DNA of 64,000 nucleotides from contig SCOX01000001.1 in NCBI GenBank assembly GCA_005503055.1, forward strand, positions 62,001 through 126,000. The letters are read 5' to 3'. The notes under the pieces were generated by a model. The model saw nothing but the letters and a program-made list of their open reading frames with translations. It searched no databases and was not told the DNA's origin. Of this stretch, positions 8,461 to 17,864 are shown one piece after another (position 1 is the first letter of the stretch; each line of letters begins with the position of its first letter). Made by a program: the position numbers and the translations under genes. Source of the stretch: Lysobacteraceae bacterium P. GTDB lineage: Bacteria; Pseudomonadota; Gammaproteobacteria; Xanthomonadales; Xanthomonadaceae.

Positions 8461-10101
8461 ATGTTCGATTCGATACGACGCAGTGGGGGGGCTGCATCGC
8501 TGATGGCGGTGCTCGTGTTCGTGGCAGGGTGCGGGAAGCAGGAACCCCCTGCGTCCCAGACCTATCCGATCGCGACCCCGCCTCCGGTGGAAGTGGAGCC
8601 GCTCAAGCCGACCAAGCTCGAGTTGCCGCCGTTGTTTCGCGACATCGAGAAGCGCACGTTCCAATTTTTCTGGGACACGACGAATGAAGTGAACGGGCTC
8701 ACGCCCGACCGCTACCCCTCGCGGCCTTTCGCCAGCATCGCCTCGGTCGGCTTCGCGCTCACCGCGTATCCCATCGGTATCGAGAACGGGTGGGTCAGCC
8801 GCCGCCAGGCGGTGGATCGCACGCTGACCACGCTCAAGTTCTTCCGCGACATCGCCGCCGGCCCGCAGGCAGAAGGGAAGGGAGCCTACAACGGCTTCTA
8901 CTACCACTTCCTGGACATGGACACCGGCCACCGCTACCAGAGCTGGGTCGAACTCTCCAGCGTGGACACCGCGCTGCTGATGATGGGCGTGCTGTTCGCA
9001 CAGAGCTATTACGACCGCGACGACCCGCGCGAGAAGGAAATCCGCGACATCGCCGACACGCTGTACCGGCGCGTCGATTGGCCGTGGCTGCAGCGCAACG
9101 CGCCGCTGATCTCGATGGGCTGGTTCCCAGAGAGTGGATTCATCCAGCACGACTGGACCGGCTACAACGAGGCGATGATGCTCTACATCCTCGCGCTCGC
9201 ATCGCCGACGCATCCGGTGGAACCGCAGTCCTGGCAGGTGTGGACGCGCACGTACAACGATTCCTGGGGCGTGTTCCAGGGCGAGGAATACCTGTCCTTC
9301 GGCCCGCTGTTCGGCCACCAGTACAGTCACGTCTGGATCGACTTCCGCGGCATCCAGGACGACTACATGCGCGAGCGCGGCATCGACTATTTCGAGAACA
9401 GCCGCCGTGCGGCGTACGCACAGCGCGCCTACGCCATCGCCAACCCGATGAAGTGGAAGGAATACGGACCGGAAGTGTGGGGCCTGACCGCCAGCGACGG
9501 CCCGCAGCAGACGCTGCAGGAGTTCCGTGGCGAGCAGCGCCAGTTCCGCCACTACTCCGCGCGCGGCGCCGGCCTGCGCGACACGTTCGACGACGGCACC
9601 ATCGCGCCGACCGCGGCGATCGCGTCGCTGCCGTTCGCGCCGGAAATCGTCATTCCCAGCACCGTGGCGCTGCATGAGCGCTACGGCGAGTACCTCTATT
9701 CCAGCTACGGATTCCTGGATTCGTTCAATCCGAGCTTCGACTTCGACATCCCGCTCAAGACCGGCCGCCTCGTGCCGGGCGCGGGCTGGGTCGCCAGCGA
9801 CTACATCGGCATCGACCAGGGGCCCATCCTGGCGATGATCAGCAACTACCGGAGCGACTTCGTCTGGAATGTCATGAAGCGCAACAAGTACATCCGCGAC
9901 GGACTGCAGAAGGCGGGCTTCAAGGGCGGCTGGCTGGAGCCGGTGAAGGAAGGCGAGGTCGCGCCCACGCAGCCCAAGCCGCAGACGAAGGCGGAGAAGG
10001 ACGCCGCCACGGCGCGCGCGCTGGGCGAGGCGGAATCGCGTGCGAACCGCGCGTCGCAGACGCCGCAGCCCGCACCCGACGCCAAGCCGCAGCCGAAGTG
10101 A
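8461..10101 (+). CDS. GH144-like lipoprotein glucanase (glucoamylase-domain family, PF10091)
   Basis: This 546-residue protein starts with a lipoprotein signal (LVFVAGC, lipid on the Cys). The main domain is an (alpha/alpha)6 barrel of the 'glycoamylase' family, marked by GPLFGHQYSHVWIDFRGI, WTGYNEAMMLYILALASP and GPILAMISNYRSDFVW. Characterised members of this group (GH144) are endo-beta-1,2-glucanases or sophorose-releasing enzymes. The C-terminal ~50 residues are a low-complexity Pro/Lys/Ala tail. It is 7 bases from the sugar-binding protein gene, so the two are probably co-transcribed. A beta-1,2-glucan substrate is inferred from the family, not shown. Confidence 0.82.
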   Translation: MFDSIRRSGGAASLMAVLVFVAGCGKQEPPASQTYPIATPPPVEVEPLKPTKLELPPLFRDIEKRTFQFFWDTTNEVNGLTPDRYPSRPFASIASVGFALTAYPIGIENGWVSRRQAVDRTLTTLKFFRDIAAGPQAEGKGAYNGFYYHFLDMDTGHRYQSWVELSSVDTALLMMGVLFAQSYYDRDDPREKEIRDIADTLYRRVDWPWLQRNAPLISMGWFPESGFIQHDWTGYNEAMMLYILALASPTHPVEPQSWQVWTRTYNDSWGVFQGEEYLSFGPLFGHQYSHVWIDFRGIQDDYMRERGIDYFENSRRAAYAQRAYAIANPMKWKEYGPEVWGLTASDGPQQTLQEFRGEQRQFRHYSARGAGLRDTFDDGTIAPTAAIASLPFAPEIVIPSTVALHERYGEYLYSSYGFLDSFNPSFDFDIPLKTGRLVPGAGWVASDYIGIDQGPILAMISNYRSDFVWNVMKRNKYIRDGLQKAGFKGGWLEPVKEGEVAPTQPKPQTKAEKDAATARALGEAESRANRASQTPQPAPDAKPQPK

Positions 10102-10108
10102 GGCTGTG

Positions 10109-11440
10109 ATGACCGGCGCGCGCGACCTTCGCAAGGCAGGCATCGGTGGGAAAGCCGTGCGCGGCGCGGCGTTCGTCGCGGCGACGCTGCTCGTGCTGCT
10201 GATCGCCGGTTGCGGCGGCGAACGCGACACGCGCCAGGTCGTGCGCTTCTGGGCGATGGGTTTCGAAGGCGAGATGGTGCGCCAGCTGATTCCCGACTTC
10301 GAACGCCTGCATCCCGACATCCGTGTCGAGGTCCAGCAGTTGCCGGTCACCGCCGCGCACGAGAAGCTGCTCACGGCGTTCGCCGGCGACGGTCTGCCCG
10401 ATGTGTGCGGACTGGGCAACACGTGGCTGGCGGAGTTCGTCGAACTGCGTGCGGTCGCGCCGCTGGAACCGTACCTGGCGCGCACGCCGTCGATGGCGCC
10501 CGACGACTACTTCAGCGGCTCCTGGGATACCGGCGTGATCGGCGGCAAGGTGTACGCGGTGCCGTGGTATGTGGAAACGCGCCTTCCGTTCTACCGTCGC
10601 GACATGCTCGCCGAAGCGGGCGTGAAGCAGCCGCCGCGCACCTGGGCCGAATGGCGCGAAGCGATGGCCGCGGTGAAACGCCACGTCGGCCCCGAGCGCT
10701 ACGCGATCCTGCTGCCGCTCAACGAGTACGAACCGCTGCTCAACCTGGCCATCCAGCAGCCCGACCCGCTGCTGCGCGACGACGGTCGCTACGGCAATTT
10801 CCGCAGCGAGGGATTCCGTCGCACGCTCGCGTTCTACCAGGACATCTTCGTGAAGAAGTGGGCGCCGCCCTTCAGCAACAACCAGATCTCCAACGTCTGG
10901 AGCGAGTTCGGCCGCGGCTTCTTCGCCTTCTACGTCAACGGCCCCTGGAACATCGCCGAGTTCCGCAAGCGCCTGCCGCCGTCGATGGAAGGCAAGTGGG
11001 GCACGATGCCGTTGCCGGGGCCGGACGGTCCGGGCGCTTCGGTCGCGGGCGGCGCGAGCTTCGTGGTGTTCGAGCAGGCGAAGAACAAGGACGCGGCGTG
11101 GAAGTTGGTCGCCTATCTGTCCGATCCGAAGGTGCAGGTGCGCTTCCACGCGCTCACCGGCAACCTGCCGCCGCGCCGCAGCGCGTGGACCGGCAGCGAG
11201 GCGCTGTCGAGCGATCCGTATACGTTGCCGTTCCGTGAGCAGCTCGAACGGGCGCGTCCGGCGCCGAAAGTGCCCGAGTGGGAGCGCATCGCGCAGGAGC
11301 TGCGCCTGGTCGGCGAACAACTGATCGCCGGAAACTACAGCGTCGACGAGGCGGCGACCGAGCTCGACCGTCGCGCCGACGCCATCCTCGAAAAGCGCCG
11401 CTGGATGATGGACCAGGACGCCGCCGGAGGTGCGCGATGA
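10109..11440 (+). CDS. Sugar ABC importer, substrate-binding lipoprotein
   Basis: A 443-residue cluster-B type binding protein for oligosaccharides. The lipoprotein signal ends LLIAGC, and VVRFWAMGFEGEMVRQLIPDF begins the first lobe. It has the usual family segments AAHEKLLTAFAGDGLPDV, AVPWYVETRLPFYRRD and FFAFYVNGPWNIAEF. ATG 10109 is preceded by an in-frame GTG. Its stop overlaps the first permease start (ATGA). It should deliver a glucan-derived oligosaccharide to the two permeases; the ATPase is probably the distant gene at 26293. Confidence 0.9.
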   Translation: MTGARDLRKAGIGGKAVRGAAFVAATLLVLLIAGCGGERDTRQVVRFWAMGFEGEMVRQLIPDFERLHPDIRVEVQQLPVTAAHEKLLTAFAGDGLPDVCGLGNTWLAEFVELRAVAPLEPYLARTPSMAPDDYFSGSWDTGVIGGKVYAVPWYVETRLPFYRRDMLAEAGVKQPPRTWAEWREAMAAVKRHVGPERYAILLPLNEYEPLLNLAIQQPDPLLRDDGRYGNFRSEGFRRTLAFYQDIFVKKWAPPFSNNQISNVWSEFGRGFFAFYVNGPWNIAEFRKRLPPSMEGKWGTMPLPGPDGPGASVAGGASFVVFEQAKNKDAAWKLVAYLSDPKVQVRFHALTGNLPPRRSAWTGSEALSSDPYTLPFREQLERARPAPKVPEWERIAQELRLVGEQLIAGNYSVDEAATELDRRADAILEKRRWMMDQDAAGGAR

Positions 11441-12336
11441 CGGTCGCGCGAAGGGTCAGCGCCTCGACCGCCGGCTGGATGTTCGCCGCGCCCGCCCTGA
11501 CGGTGATCGGTTTGTTCTTTGGATTGCCGGTGCTGGCGGCGTTCGCGCTGAGCCTGACGGATTTCGACATCTACTCGCTGGCGGATCTGTCGAACCTTCG
11601 CTTCGTCGGCCTGGGCAATTACTGGAGCCTGCTGCAGAACCCGCTGTTCTGGAAGGCGCTGGGCAACACGATGTACTTCGTGGTGGTCGGCGTTCCGCTG
11701 TCGATCGCCCTGTCGCTCGGCGCGGCCTTGCTGCTGCATTCGAAGGCCGCGCGGTTCAAGCCGTTCTTCCGCACCGCGTACTTCGCGCCTGTGGTGACGA
11801 CCGTTGTCGCCGTGGCGGTGATCTGGCGTTACCTGTTCCACACGCGCTACGGGCTGATCAACTGGGGACTGACGTCGATCGGCATCGAACCCATCGACTG
11901 GCTCGGCGATCCGACCTGGGCGATGCCGACCATCATCCTGTTCGCCGTGTGGAAGAACTTCGGCTACAACATGATCATCTTTATCGCCGGATTGCAGTCG
12001 ATTCCCGAGGATCTGTACGAAGCCGCGCGCATCGACGGTGCCACGCCGGCGCAGCAGTTCTGGAACATCACGCTGCCGCAGTTGGGGCCGGTGCTGTTGC
12101 TGGTCGGCATCCTCACGCTGTCGGGTTACTTCCAGTTGTTCGCCGAGCCCTACGTCATCACCCAGGGCGGACCGCTGCAAAGCACGGTCAGCGTGCTCTA
12201 CCTGATGTACGACGAAGGCTTCAAATGGTGGAACCTGGGCAGCGCTTCGGCGGTGGCGTTCATGCTGTTCGCGCTGATGACGGTGGTCACCAGCGGCTTG
12301 CTCTGGTTCGCGCGCAGGAAAGGAGCGGAGACGTGA
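11437..12336 (+). CDS. Sugar ABC importer, permease 1 (MalF/UgpA type)
   Basis: A 299-residue inner-membrane permease with six predicted membrane segments, the first at GWMFAAPALTVIGLFFGLPV. The cytoplasmic EAA loop that contacts the ATPase is clear: DLYEAARIDGATPAQQFWNI, followed by TLPQLGP. It has overlapping start and stop codons with both neighbours (ATGA upstream, GTGA downstream), so the three importer genes form a coupled operon. Confidence 0.92.
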   Translation: MTVARRVSASTAGWMFAAPALTVIGLFFGLPVLAAFALSLTDFDIYSLADLSNLRFVGLGNYWSLLQNPLFWKALGNTMYFVVVGVPLSIALSLGAALLLHSKAARFKPFFRTAYFAPVVTTVVAVAVIWRYLFHTRYGLINWGLTSIGIEPIDWLGDPTWAMPTIILFAVWKNFGYNMIIFIAGLQSIPEDLYEAARIDGATPAQQFWNITLPQLGPVLLLVGILTLSGYFQLFAEPYVITQGGPLQSTVSVLYLMYDEGFKWWNLGSASAVAFMLFALMTVVTSGLLWFARRKGAET

Positions 12337-13154
12337 ATCCCCGTCTCGCCAGGGCCATCGTCAACGGCCTGATGTTCGCGCTGGCGGTCGTCAGCCTCGC
12401 GCCACTGCTGTGGATGCTGTCGGTGTCCTTCATGCAGCCCGGCGAGGCGAGCCACTTCCCGCCGCCGCTGTGGCCCTCCGCTCCGACGCTGCACAACTAC
12501 CATGAGCTGTTCGCGCGGGCGGGCATGGGGCGCTACCTGCTCAACAGCGCGATGATCGCCACCGTCGCCACCGCCATCGCACTGCTGCTCAACACCATGG
12601 CCGGTTACGCCTTCGCCAAGCTGAAGTTCGCCGGCCGCGAGCGTCTGTTCCGCGCGTTGCTGGCCGCGCTGGTCATCCCGGCGCAGGTGACGATGATGCC
12701 GTTGTTCCTGATGCTCAAGCAGATGGGTCTGGTGAACACGTACGCCGGCGCGGTCGTGCCGTTGATGGCGAGCGTGTTCGGCATCTTCCTCGTGCGCCAG
12801 TACGCCCGCTCGATTCCGGACGAACTGCTGGAGGCTGCGCGCATCGACGGCGCCAGCGAGACGCGCATCTTCTTCCAGATCGTGCTGCCCGTGCTCAAGC
12901 CGATCCTGGTGACGCTGGCGATCTTCGTCTTCCTTGGCGCATGGAACGACTTCATGTGGCCCTTGATCGTGCTCAGCGACTCGGGCCATTTCACGTTGCC
13001 CGTCGCGCTGGCGTCGCTGTCGCGCGAGCACGTGCAGGACAACGAATTGATGATGGCCGGCTCGGTGGTGACAGTGCTTCCGGTGCTGTTGCTGTTCCTG
13101 GCGCTGCAGCGTTATTACCTGCAAGGCCTGCTGGTCGGGAGCGTGAAAGGGTGA
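12333..13154 (+). CDS. Sugar ABC importer, permease 2 (MalG/UgpE type)
   Basis: A 273-residue partner permease with about six membrane segments and the EAA loop ELLEAARIDGASETRIFFQI followed by VLPVLKP. The GTG start lies within the stop of permease 1. The ending (LLFLALQRYYLQGLLVGSVKG) is the usual MalG-type C-terminus. It pairs with permease 1 to form the translocation channel. Confidence 0.92.
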   Translation: MNPRLARAIVNGLMFALAVVSLAPLLWMLSVSFMQPGEASHFPPPLWPSAPTLHNYHELFARAGMGRYLLNSAMIATVATAIALLLNTMAGYAFAKLKFAGRERLFRALLAALVIPAQVTMMPLFLMLKQMGLVNTYAGAVVPLMASVFGIFLVRQYARSIPDELLEAARIDGASETRIFFQIVLPVLKPILVTLAIFVFLGAWNDFMWPLIVLSDSGHFTLPVALASLSREHVQDNELMMAGSVVTVLPVLLLFLALQRYYLQGLLVGSVKG

Positions 13155-13162
13155 GGTCTGCG

Positions 13163-16100
13163 ATGCGTGGTGCGTGGTGGTTGATGCTGGTTCCGTCGCT
13201 GGCGTGTGCGCAAGGCCTCGGAGAGATCCGCGTACTGGACGCCTTCGAATCGACCACGCCCTGGCAGGTCGTCACCTCCGACCAGGTCAGCGGCACGCTG
13301 CGTTCGGTGCCCGGCGTCGACGGCAAGGCGGTGTGCCTGGATTACGACTTCAACGGCGTGTCCGGTTACGCGGGACTGCAGCGCGAGCTGCCCATCGACT
13401 ACCCCGGCAACTACGCGTTCTCGTTCAAGGTGCGCGGCGACTCGCCTGCGAACGACCTCCAGTTCAAGCTGGTCGACGACAGCGGCGACAACGTCTGGTG
13501 GGTCAACACGCCGCGCTACGACTTTCCGAAGGACTGGACGCAGGTCGTCTACAAGCAGCGTCATATCAGCCGCGCCTGGGGGCCGGCGCCGGACCCCACG
13601 TTGCGCCACAGCCGCAAGGTCGAGTTCACGATCTACAACAGCGTCGGCGGCAAGGGCTCGGTGTGCTTCGATGCGTTGACGTTCCGTGCGTTGCCGCCGC
13701 CGGACGACTCGCCGCTCAAGGGCGTGGCGAGCGCGACGTCGGAAGATCGCGACGGACCGGCCCGCGCGGCGGCGGACGATGCGACCGCGACCGCCTGGCG
13801 TGCGATGCTCGATCGCAAGAACCCCCCGCCGCGATTCACCTACGACCTGCGCAAGCCGCGCGAGTTCGGTGGCGTCGTGCTCGACTGGTCGCCGGGCGAA
13901 CATGCCAGCGACTACCGGCTGGACCTGTCCGATGACGGCAAGCGCTGGCGCACGGTGCGCGACATCGAAGGGGCCGATGGCGGACGCGACTACATCGCGC
14001 TTCCCGAATCGGAGGCGCGCTTTCTGCGCCTGACGCCGCTCGCGGCGCCCGCGGGGCGCATCGCGTTGGCGGGGTTCCAGGTCGAACCGCTGGTGTTCGC
14101 GGCGACGCCCAACGACTTCGTCCGCTCCGTCGCGAAGGAGGCGCCGCGCGGCCACTTTCCGCGCGGCTTCAGCGGCGAGCAACCGTACTGGACGATCCTC
14201 GGTCTCGATGGCGGCATCGAGCAGGGATTGATCGGCGAGGACGGCGCGATCGAAGTGGGCAAGGGCGCTTTCAGCATCGAGCCGTTCGTGGTGAGCGACG
14301 GGCGGCTGGTGTCGTGGGCCGACGTGAAGACGACGCAGTCGCTGCAGGACGGCTATCTGCCGATTCCGTCAGTGCATTGGCGGCACGCGGAGTTTGGACT
14401 CGACATCACCGCATTCGCGCACGGCGGCGCACAGGGTGAAAGCGGCGACGATTCCCATCTGACCGCACGCTACCGCCTGCGCAACACCTCCGATCGCCCG
14501 CGTCGTTACGTCTTCGCGCTGGCGGCGCGCCCCATGCAGGTGAACCCGCCGACGCAGTTCCTCAGCACCGTCGGCGGCGTCAGCGCGATCCATTCGATCA
14601 GCGCGAGCGAAGGCGTCATCGCGGTCGAAGGCCGCAACCCGGTGCGCGCGAGCAAGTCCCATGCCGCGTTCGCCAGTCGCTTCGACGAGGGCGATGTGGT
14701 GGCGCGGATCGCGCGCGGGGACTGGAGCTCGCTCTGCGCGGACGGCTGCGATACCGGAAACACGTTCACCGCCGTCGGCCCTTCGACCCATCAGGTGTCC
14801 GACGAAACCGGGCTCGCGTCGGGTGCATTGCTGTATTCGGTGGACCTGGCGCCGGGGCAGGCGAGCGAGTTCGACTGGAGCGTGCGCATGACCGGCCGCG
14901 ATCCGCAGCCGCCGGGCCCGCCGATCGACGCGGCGAAGGCGCAGGAAGCCACCGCAGCGCTATGGCGAAGCAAGCTCGATCGCGTGCAACTGCGCGTGCC
15001 GGCGCAAGGGCAGCACGTCGTCGACACGCTGCGCACGGCGCTGGCGCACATGCTGATCAGCCGCATCGGCCCGCGCCTGCAGCCGGGTACGCGCTCGTAC
15101 TCGCGTGCTTGGATCCGCGACGGCGCGATGATCGGGGAAGGCCTACTTCGCATGGGACGCGAAGACGTGGCGACGGAGTTCCTGCGCTGGTACGCGCCGT
15201 ACCAGTTCGACAACGGCAAGGTGCCGTGTTGCGTGGACGATCGTGGCAGCGATCCGGTTCCCGAGAACGACAGCCACGGTGAACTGATCTTCACCATCGC
15301 CGAGGTCTACCGCTTCAACCGCGACCGTGCGCTGCTCGAGGCGATGTGGCCGCACGTGGTGGGCGCGTTCGACTACATGGAGAAGCTGCGCCTGAGCGAG
15401 CGCACCGACGCCAACCGCGCACGCAATCCCGCGTTCTACGGAATGATGCCGGCCTCGATCAGTCACGAAGGGTACTCGGCCAAGCCGATGCATTCGTACT
15501 GGGACAACTTCTGGGCACTGCGCGGCTACAAGGACGCGGTGGAGATCGCGCAATGGCTGGGCAAGGAGAACGAGGCCAAACGCTTCGCCGCCTCGCGCGA
15601 CCAGTTCCGCGACGATCTTTACGCGTCGCTGCGCGCGGCCACGACGCAGCACGGCATCGACTTCCTGCCGGGTGCGGCGGAACTGGGCGATTTCGATGCG
15701 ACGTCCACGACGATGGCGCTCGCGCCGGGCGGCGAGCAGGGGCGACTTCCGCCGGATCTGCTGAAGAATACGTTCGAGCGTTACTGGCGCGAGTTCGTGG
15801 CGCGACGCGACGGTACGCGCGAGTGGAAGGACTACACGCCCTACGAGCTGCGCACCATCGGCACGTTCGTGCGGCTGGGCTGGCGCGAGCGCGCGCACGA
15901 AGCGCTGGCGTTCTTCTTCGCCGACCAGCAGCCGCGCAGCTGGAACCAGTGGGCCGAAGTCGTCTCGCGCACCCCGCGCAAGCCGTTCTTCGTAGGCGAC
16001 CTGCCGCACGCGTGGGTCGGTTCGGACTACGTGCGTTCGGCGCTGGACCTGTTCGCCTACACGCGCGACCTGGATGATGCGCTGGTGATCGCCGCGGGCA

Positions 16101-16372
16101 TTCCGTCGGACTGGCTTGCGGGCGAGGGCGTCAGCGTTGCGAACCTGCGCACGCCGTACGGGCCGCTGGGGTATTCGCTGAAGGAACGCGGCGGGCGCGT
16201 GCTGTTCACGCTGTCGCCGGAGACGAAACTGCCGCCGGGCGGCGTGGTATTGACCTGGCCGTATGCGACGCCGCCGGGCGCGACGACGATCGATGGCAAG
16301 CCGGCGCAGTGGCGCGATGGCGAATTGAAGATCGGGCGTGCGGGGGCGAAGGTTCGCATTTCGCTTGAGTAG
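13163..16372 (+). CDS. Large secreted protein with carbohydrate-binding and six-hairpin glycosidase-like domains
   Basis: A 1069-residue exported protein with a short signal peptide ending ACAQG. Residues ~20-180 look like a carbohydrate-binding beta sandwich (YAFSFKVRGDSPANDLQFKL). Residues ~190-310 resemble a discoidin/F5-8C domain (YRLDLSDDGKRWRTVRDIEG). A further beta-sandwich region leads into an (alpha/alpha)6 barrel from about 620 to 960, with SRAWIRDGAMIGEGLLRMGR, PENDSHGELIFTIAEVYR and WNQWAEVV. Acidic residues in these segments are plausible catalytic residues. No characterised family was recognised. It is 8 bases after permease 2 and ends the operon, so a role in trimming the imported glucan is inferred. 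Confidence 0.75.
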   Translation: MRGAWWLMLVPSLACAQGLGEIRVLDAFESTTPWQVVTSDQVSGTLRSVPGVDGKAVCLDYDFNGVSGYAGLQRELPIDYPGNYAFSFKVRGDSPANDLQFKLVDDSGDNVWWVNTPRYDFPKDWTQVVYKQRHISRAWGPAPDPTLRHSRKVEFTIYNSVGGKGSVCFDALTFRALPPPDDSPLKGVASATSEDRDGPARAAADDATATAWRAMLDRKNPPPRFTYDLRKPREFGGVVLDWSPGEHASDYRLDLSDDGKRWRTVRDIEGADGGRDYIALPESEARFLRLTPLAAPAGRIALAGFQVEPLVFAATPNDFVRSVAKEAPRGHFPRGFSGEQPYWTILGLDGGIEQGLIGEDGAIEVGKGAFSIEPFVVSDGRLVSWADVKTTQSLQDGYLPIPSVHWRHAEFGLDITAFAHGGAQGESGDDSHLTARYRLRNTSDRPRRYVFALAARPMQVNPPTQFLSTVGGVSAIHSISASEGVIAVEGRNPVRASKSHAAFASRFDEGDVVARIARGDWSSLCADGCDTGNTFTAVGPSTHQVSDETGLASGALLYSVDLAPGQASEFDWSVRMTGRDPQPPGPPIDAAKAQEATAALWRSKLDRVQLRVPAQGQHVVDTLRTALAHMLISRIGPRLQPGTRSYSRAWIRDGAMIGEGLLRMGREDVATEFLRWYAPYQFDNGKVPCCVDDRGSDPVPENDSHGELIFTIAEVYRFNRDRALLEAMWPHVVGAFDYMEKLRLSERTDANRARNPAFYGMMPASISHEGYSAKPMHSYWDNFWALRGYKDAVEIAQWLGKENEAKRFAASRDQFRDDLYASLRAATTQHGIDFLPGAAELGDFDATSTTMALAPGGEQGRLPPDLLKNTFERYWREFVARRDGTREWKDYTPYELRTIGTFVRLGWRERAHEALAFFFADQQPRSWNQWAEVVSRTPRKPFFVGDLPHAWVGSDYVRSALDLFAYTRDLDDALVIAAGIPSDWLAGEGVSVANLRTPYGPLGYSLKERGGRVLFTLSPETKLPPGGVVLTWPYATPPGATTIDGKPAQWRDGELKIGRAGAKVRISLE

Positions 16373-16724
16373 CCGCGTGCGCTACCGGGGCGGCGTGGAC
16401 GAACCCATTGTCGAGTCTGCGCCTCGCTGTCCGTTGTCCCGGCGCCTTGACGCTGACATGGTTCGAATGCGCCGCACCTGGGTCCCGGTCTTCGGGATGA
16501 CGAAGGTGCGGCCTGTCGTCATTCCTGCGAAAGCAGGGATCCATCTTGATTTTGCGACGCGGCGGGACGTCGGACTACAACGGCAAAATGGATCCCAGCT
16601 TTCGCTGGGATGACGATGGTGTGGGATGACGATGGTGTGGGATGACGGAGGTGCGGCTTGGTGATGCTGGCGTGGTTCGAATGCACCGCGCCTGGATCCC
16701 GGCTTTCGCCGGGATGACGACTGC
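16373..16724. repeat. Intergenic region filled with palindromic and tandem repeats
   Basis: There is no gene in these 352 bases. Copies of a GTCATTCC-type hairpin occur at 16518-16544, 16588-16614 (inverted) and 16693-16719. The unit GGATGACGATGGTGTG is repeated in tandem around 16608-16640. A longer segment beginning TGGTTCGAATGC appears twice (near 16458 and 16673). Such palindromes are scattered between genes in xanthomonads and may act as bidirectional terminators or mRNA-stabilising hairpins for the convergent units on both sides. Confidence 0.75.
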
Positions 16725-17864
16725 TTACTTCTTGTCGGCCACGAACGCGCGCGCCTTCACTGCGCCACCGGCGACGAGCAACGCATTGGGCGCGAGCACG
16801 ATCGTGTCGTTCGCGGCCACGCCGGACAGGATCTCGATCTCGTTGCCCAGGTTGCGGCCCAGCGTGACGTCGCGGAAATCGAGCTTGCCGCCCTGCACGG
16901 TCACGACCTGCGCGCCGCTGCCGCGCTGGATCACGGTGGAGACCGGGACCAGGATCGCCGGTGCGGCGCGCGGCAGGTGCAGTGCGACCGTGCCGACCAT
17001 TCCGGCGGGAATGCGGCTGTCGGGGTTGGGCAGGCGCAGTTCGGTGCGCATCACGCCGGCGTCGCGCGAAATCGCATTCGCGCTGCGGACGACCTTGGCC
17101 TTGAAGGTCTGGCCGGGAAGTTCCGGGAAGGTCACGTCTGCCTCGACGCCGGAGCGGATCTGCAGCGCCACGTTCTGCGGCACGTCCACGACCACGCGCA
17201 GCGGGTCGAGCGCATTGACCTCGAACATCGGCTCGGCGCTGGCCGCGTCGCCGACCACGCGGTCGCCGCGCTCGACGTTGCGCGCCACCACGACGCCGGA
17301 GAACGGCGCGCGCACGGTCTGGAAGCCCTGGCGCTCGCGTGCGGCGGCCAGGCGCGCTTCGGAAGCGCCGCGTACGGCGACCGCCACGTCGAAGTTCGCC
17401 TTGCGGTCGCTGTAGAGCTCCTTGGAAATCGCGCCCGAGCCGATCAGCACCTGTGCGCGGTCGTAGTTGACCTTCGCCAGTTCCTGGTCGGCCTTGGCCT
17501 GCGCGAGCCCGGCGGCGGCTTCGCGCACGGCCTGGTCGGATTCGGGCGCCGAGATCACTGCAAGGACCTGCCCGGCTTCGACCTTGTCGCCAAGGTCGGC
17601 GCGGCGTTCGCTGACGAAGCCGGTCGCGCGCGGATAGAGCTGCGCCGATTCGCCGGCCAGTGCGCGCGCGGGCAGGCGCAATTCGAACGCGTCGTCGGCC
17701 GGCTTGGCCTGCACGGTCAGGACGTCGGGTATGGCCTGCGGCGGCGTGGTCTCGGCCGAACTGCCGCTGCAGCCGGTCAGGGCGATCGCCATCGACAGCG
17801 CGATCGCGGTGAACAGGGCGCCCCGGGCCATGGCGAAGCGCGAGTGGGAGAGGGCGGTGGTCAT
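16725..17864 (-). CDS. RND efflux periplasmic adaptor (HlyD/MFP family)
   Basis: A 379-residue membrane-fusion lipoprotein (signal ending MAIALTGC) that links an RND pump to an outer-membrane channel. It has the lipoyl-like half motif YPRATGFVSERRADLGDKVE, an alpha-hairpin rich in Ala/Glu/Lys, and the second half VRAPFSGVVVARNVERGDRV. A beta-barrel and a membrane-proximal domain follow. Its start overlaps the end of the pump gene by 4 bases (ATGA). No TolC-like outer-membrane gene is nearby, so the channel must be encoded elsewhere. Confidence 0.9.
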   Translation of the reverse strand: MTTALSHSRFAMARGALFTAIALSMAIALTGCSGSSAETTPPQAIPDVLTVQAKPADDAFELRLPARALAGESAQLYPRATGFVSERRADLGDKVEAGQVLAVISAPESDQAVREAAAGLAQAKADQELAKVNYDRAQVLIGSGAISKELYSDRKANFDVAVAVRGASEARLAAARERQGFQTVRAPFSGVVVARNVERGDRVVGDAASAEPMFEVNALDPLRVVVDVPQNVALQIRSGVEADVTFPELPGQTFKAKVVRSANAISRDAGVMRTELRLPNPDSRIPAGMVGTVALHLPRAAPAILVPVSTVIQRGSGAQVVTVQGGKLDFRDVTLGRNLGNEIEILSGVAANDTIVLAPNALLVAGGAVKARAFVADKK

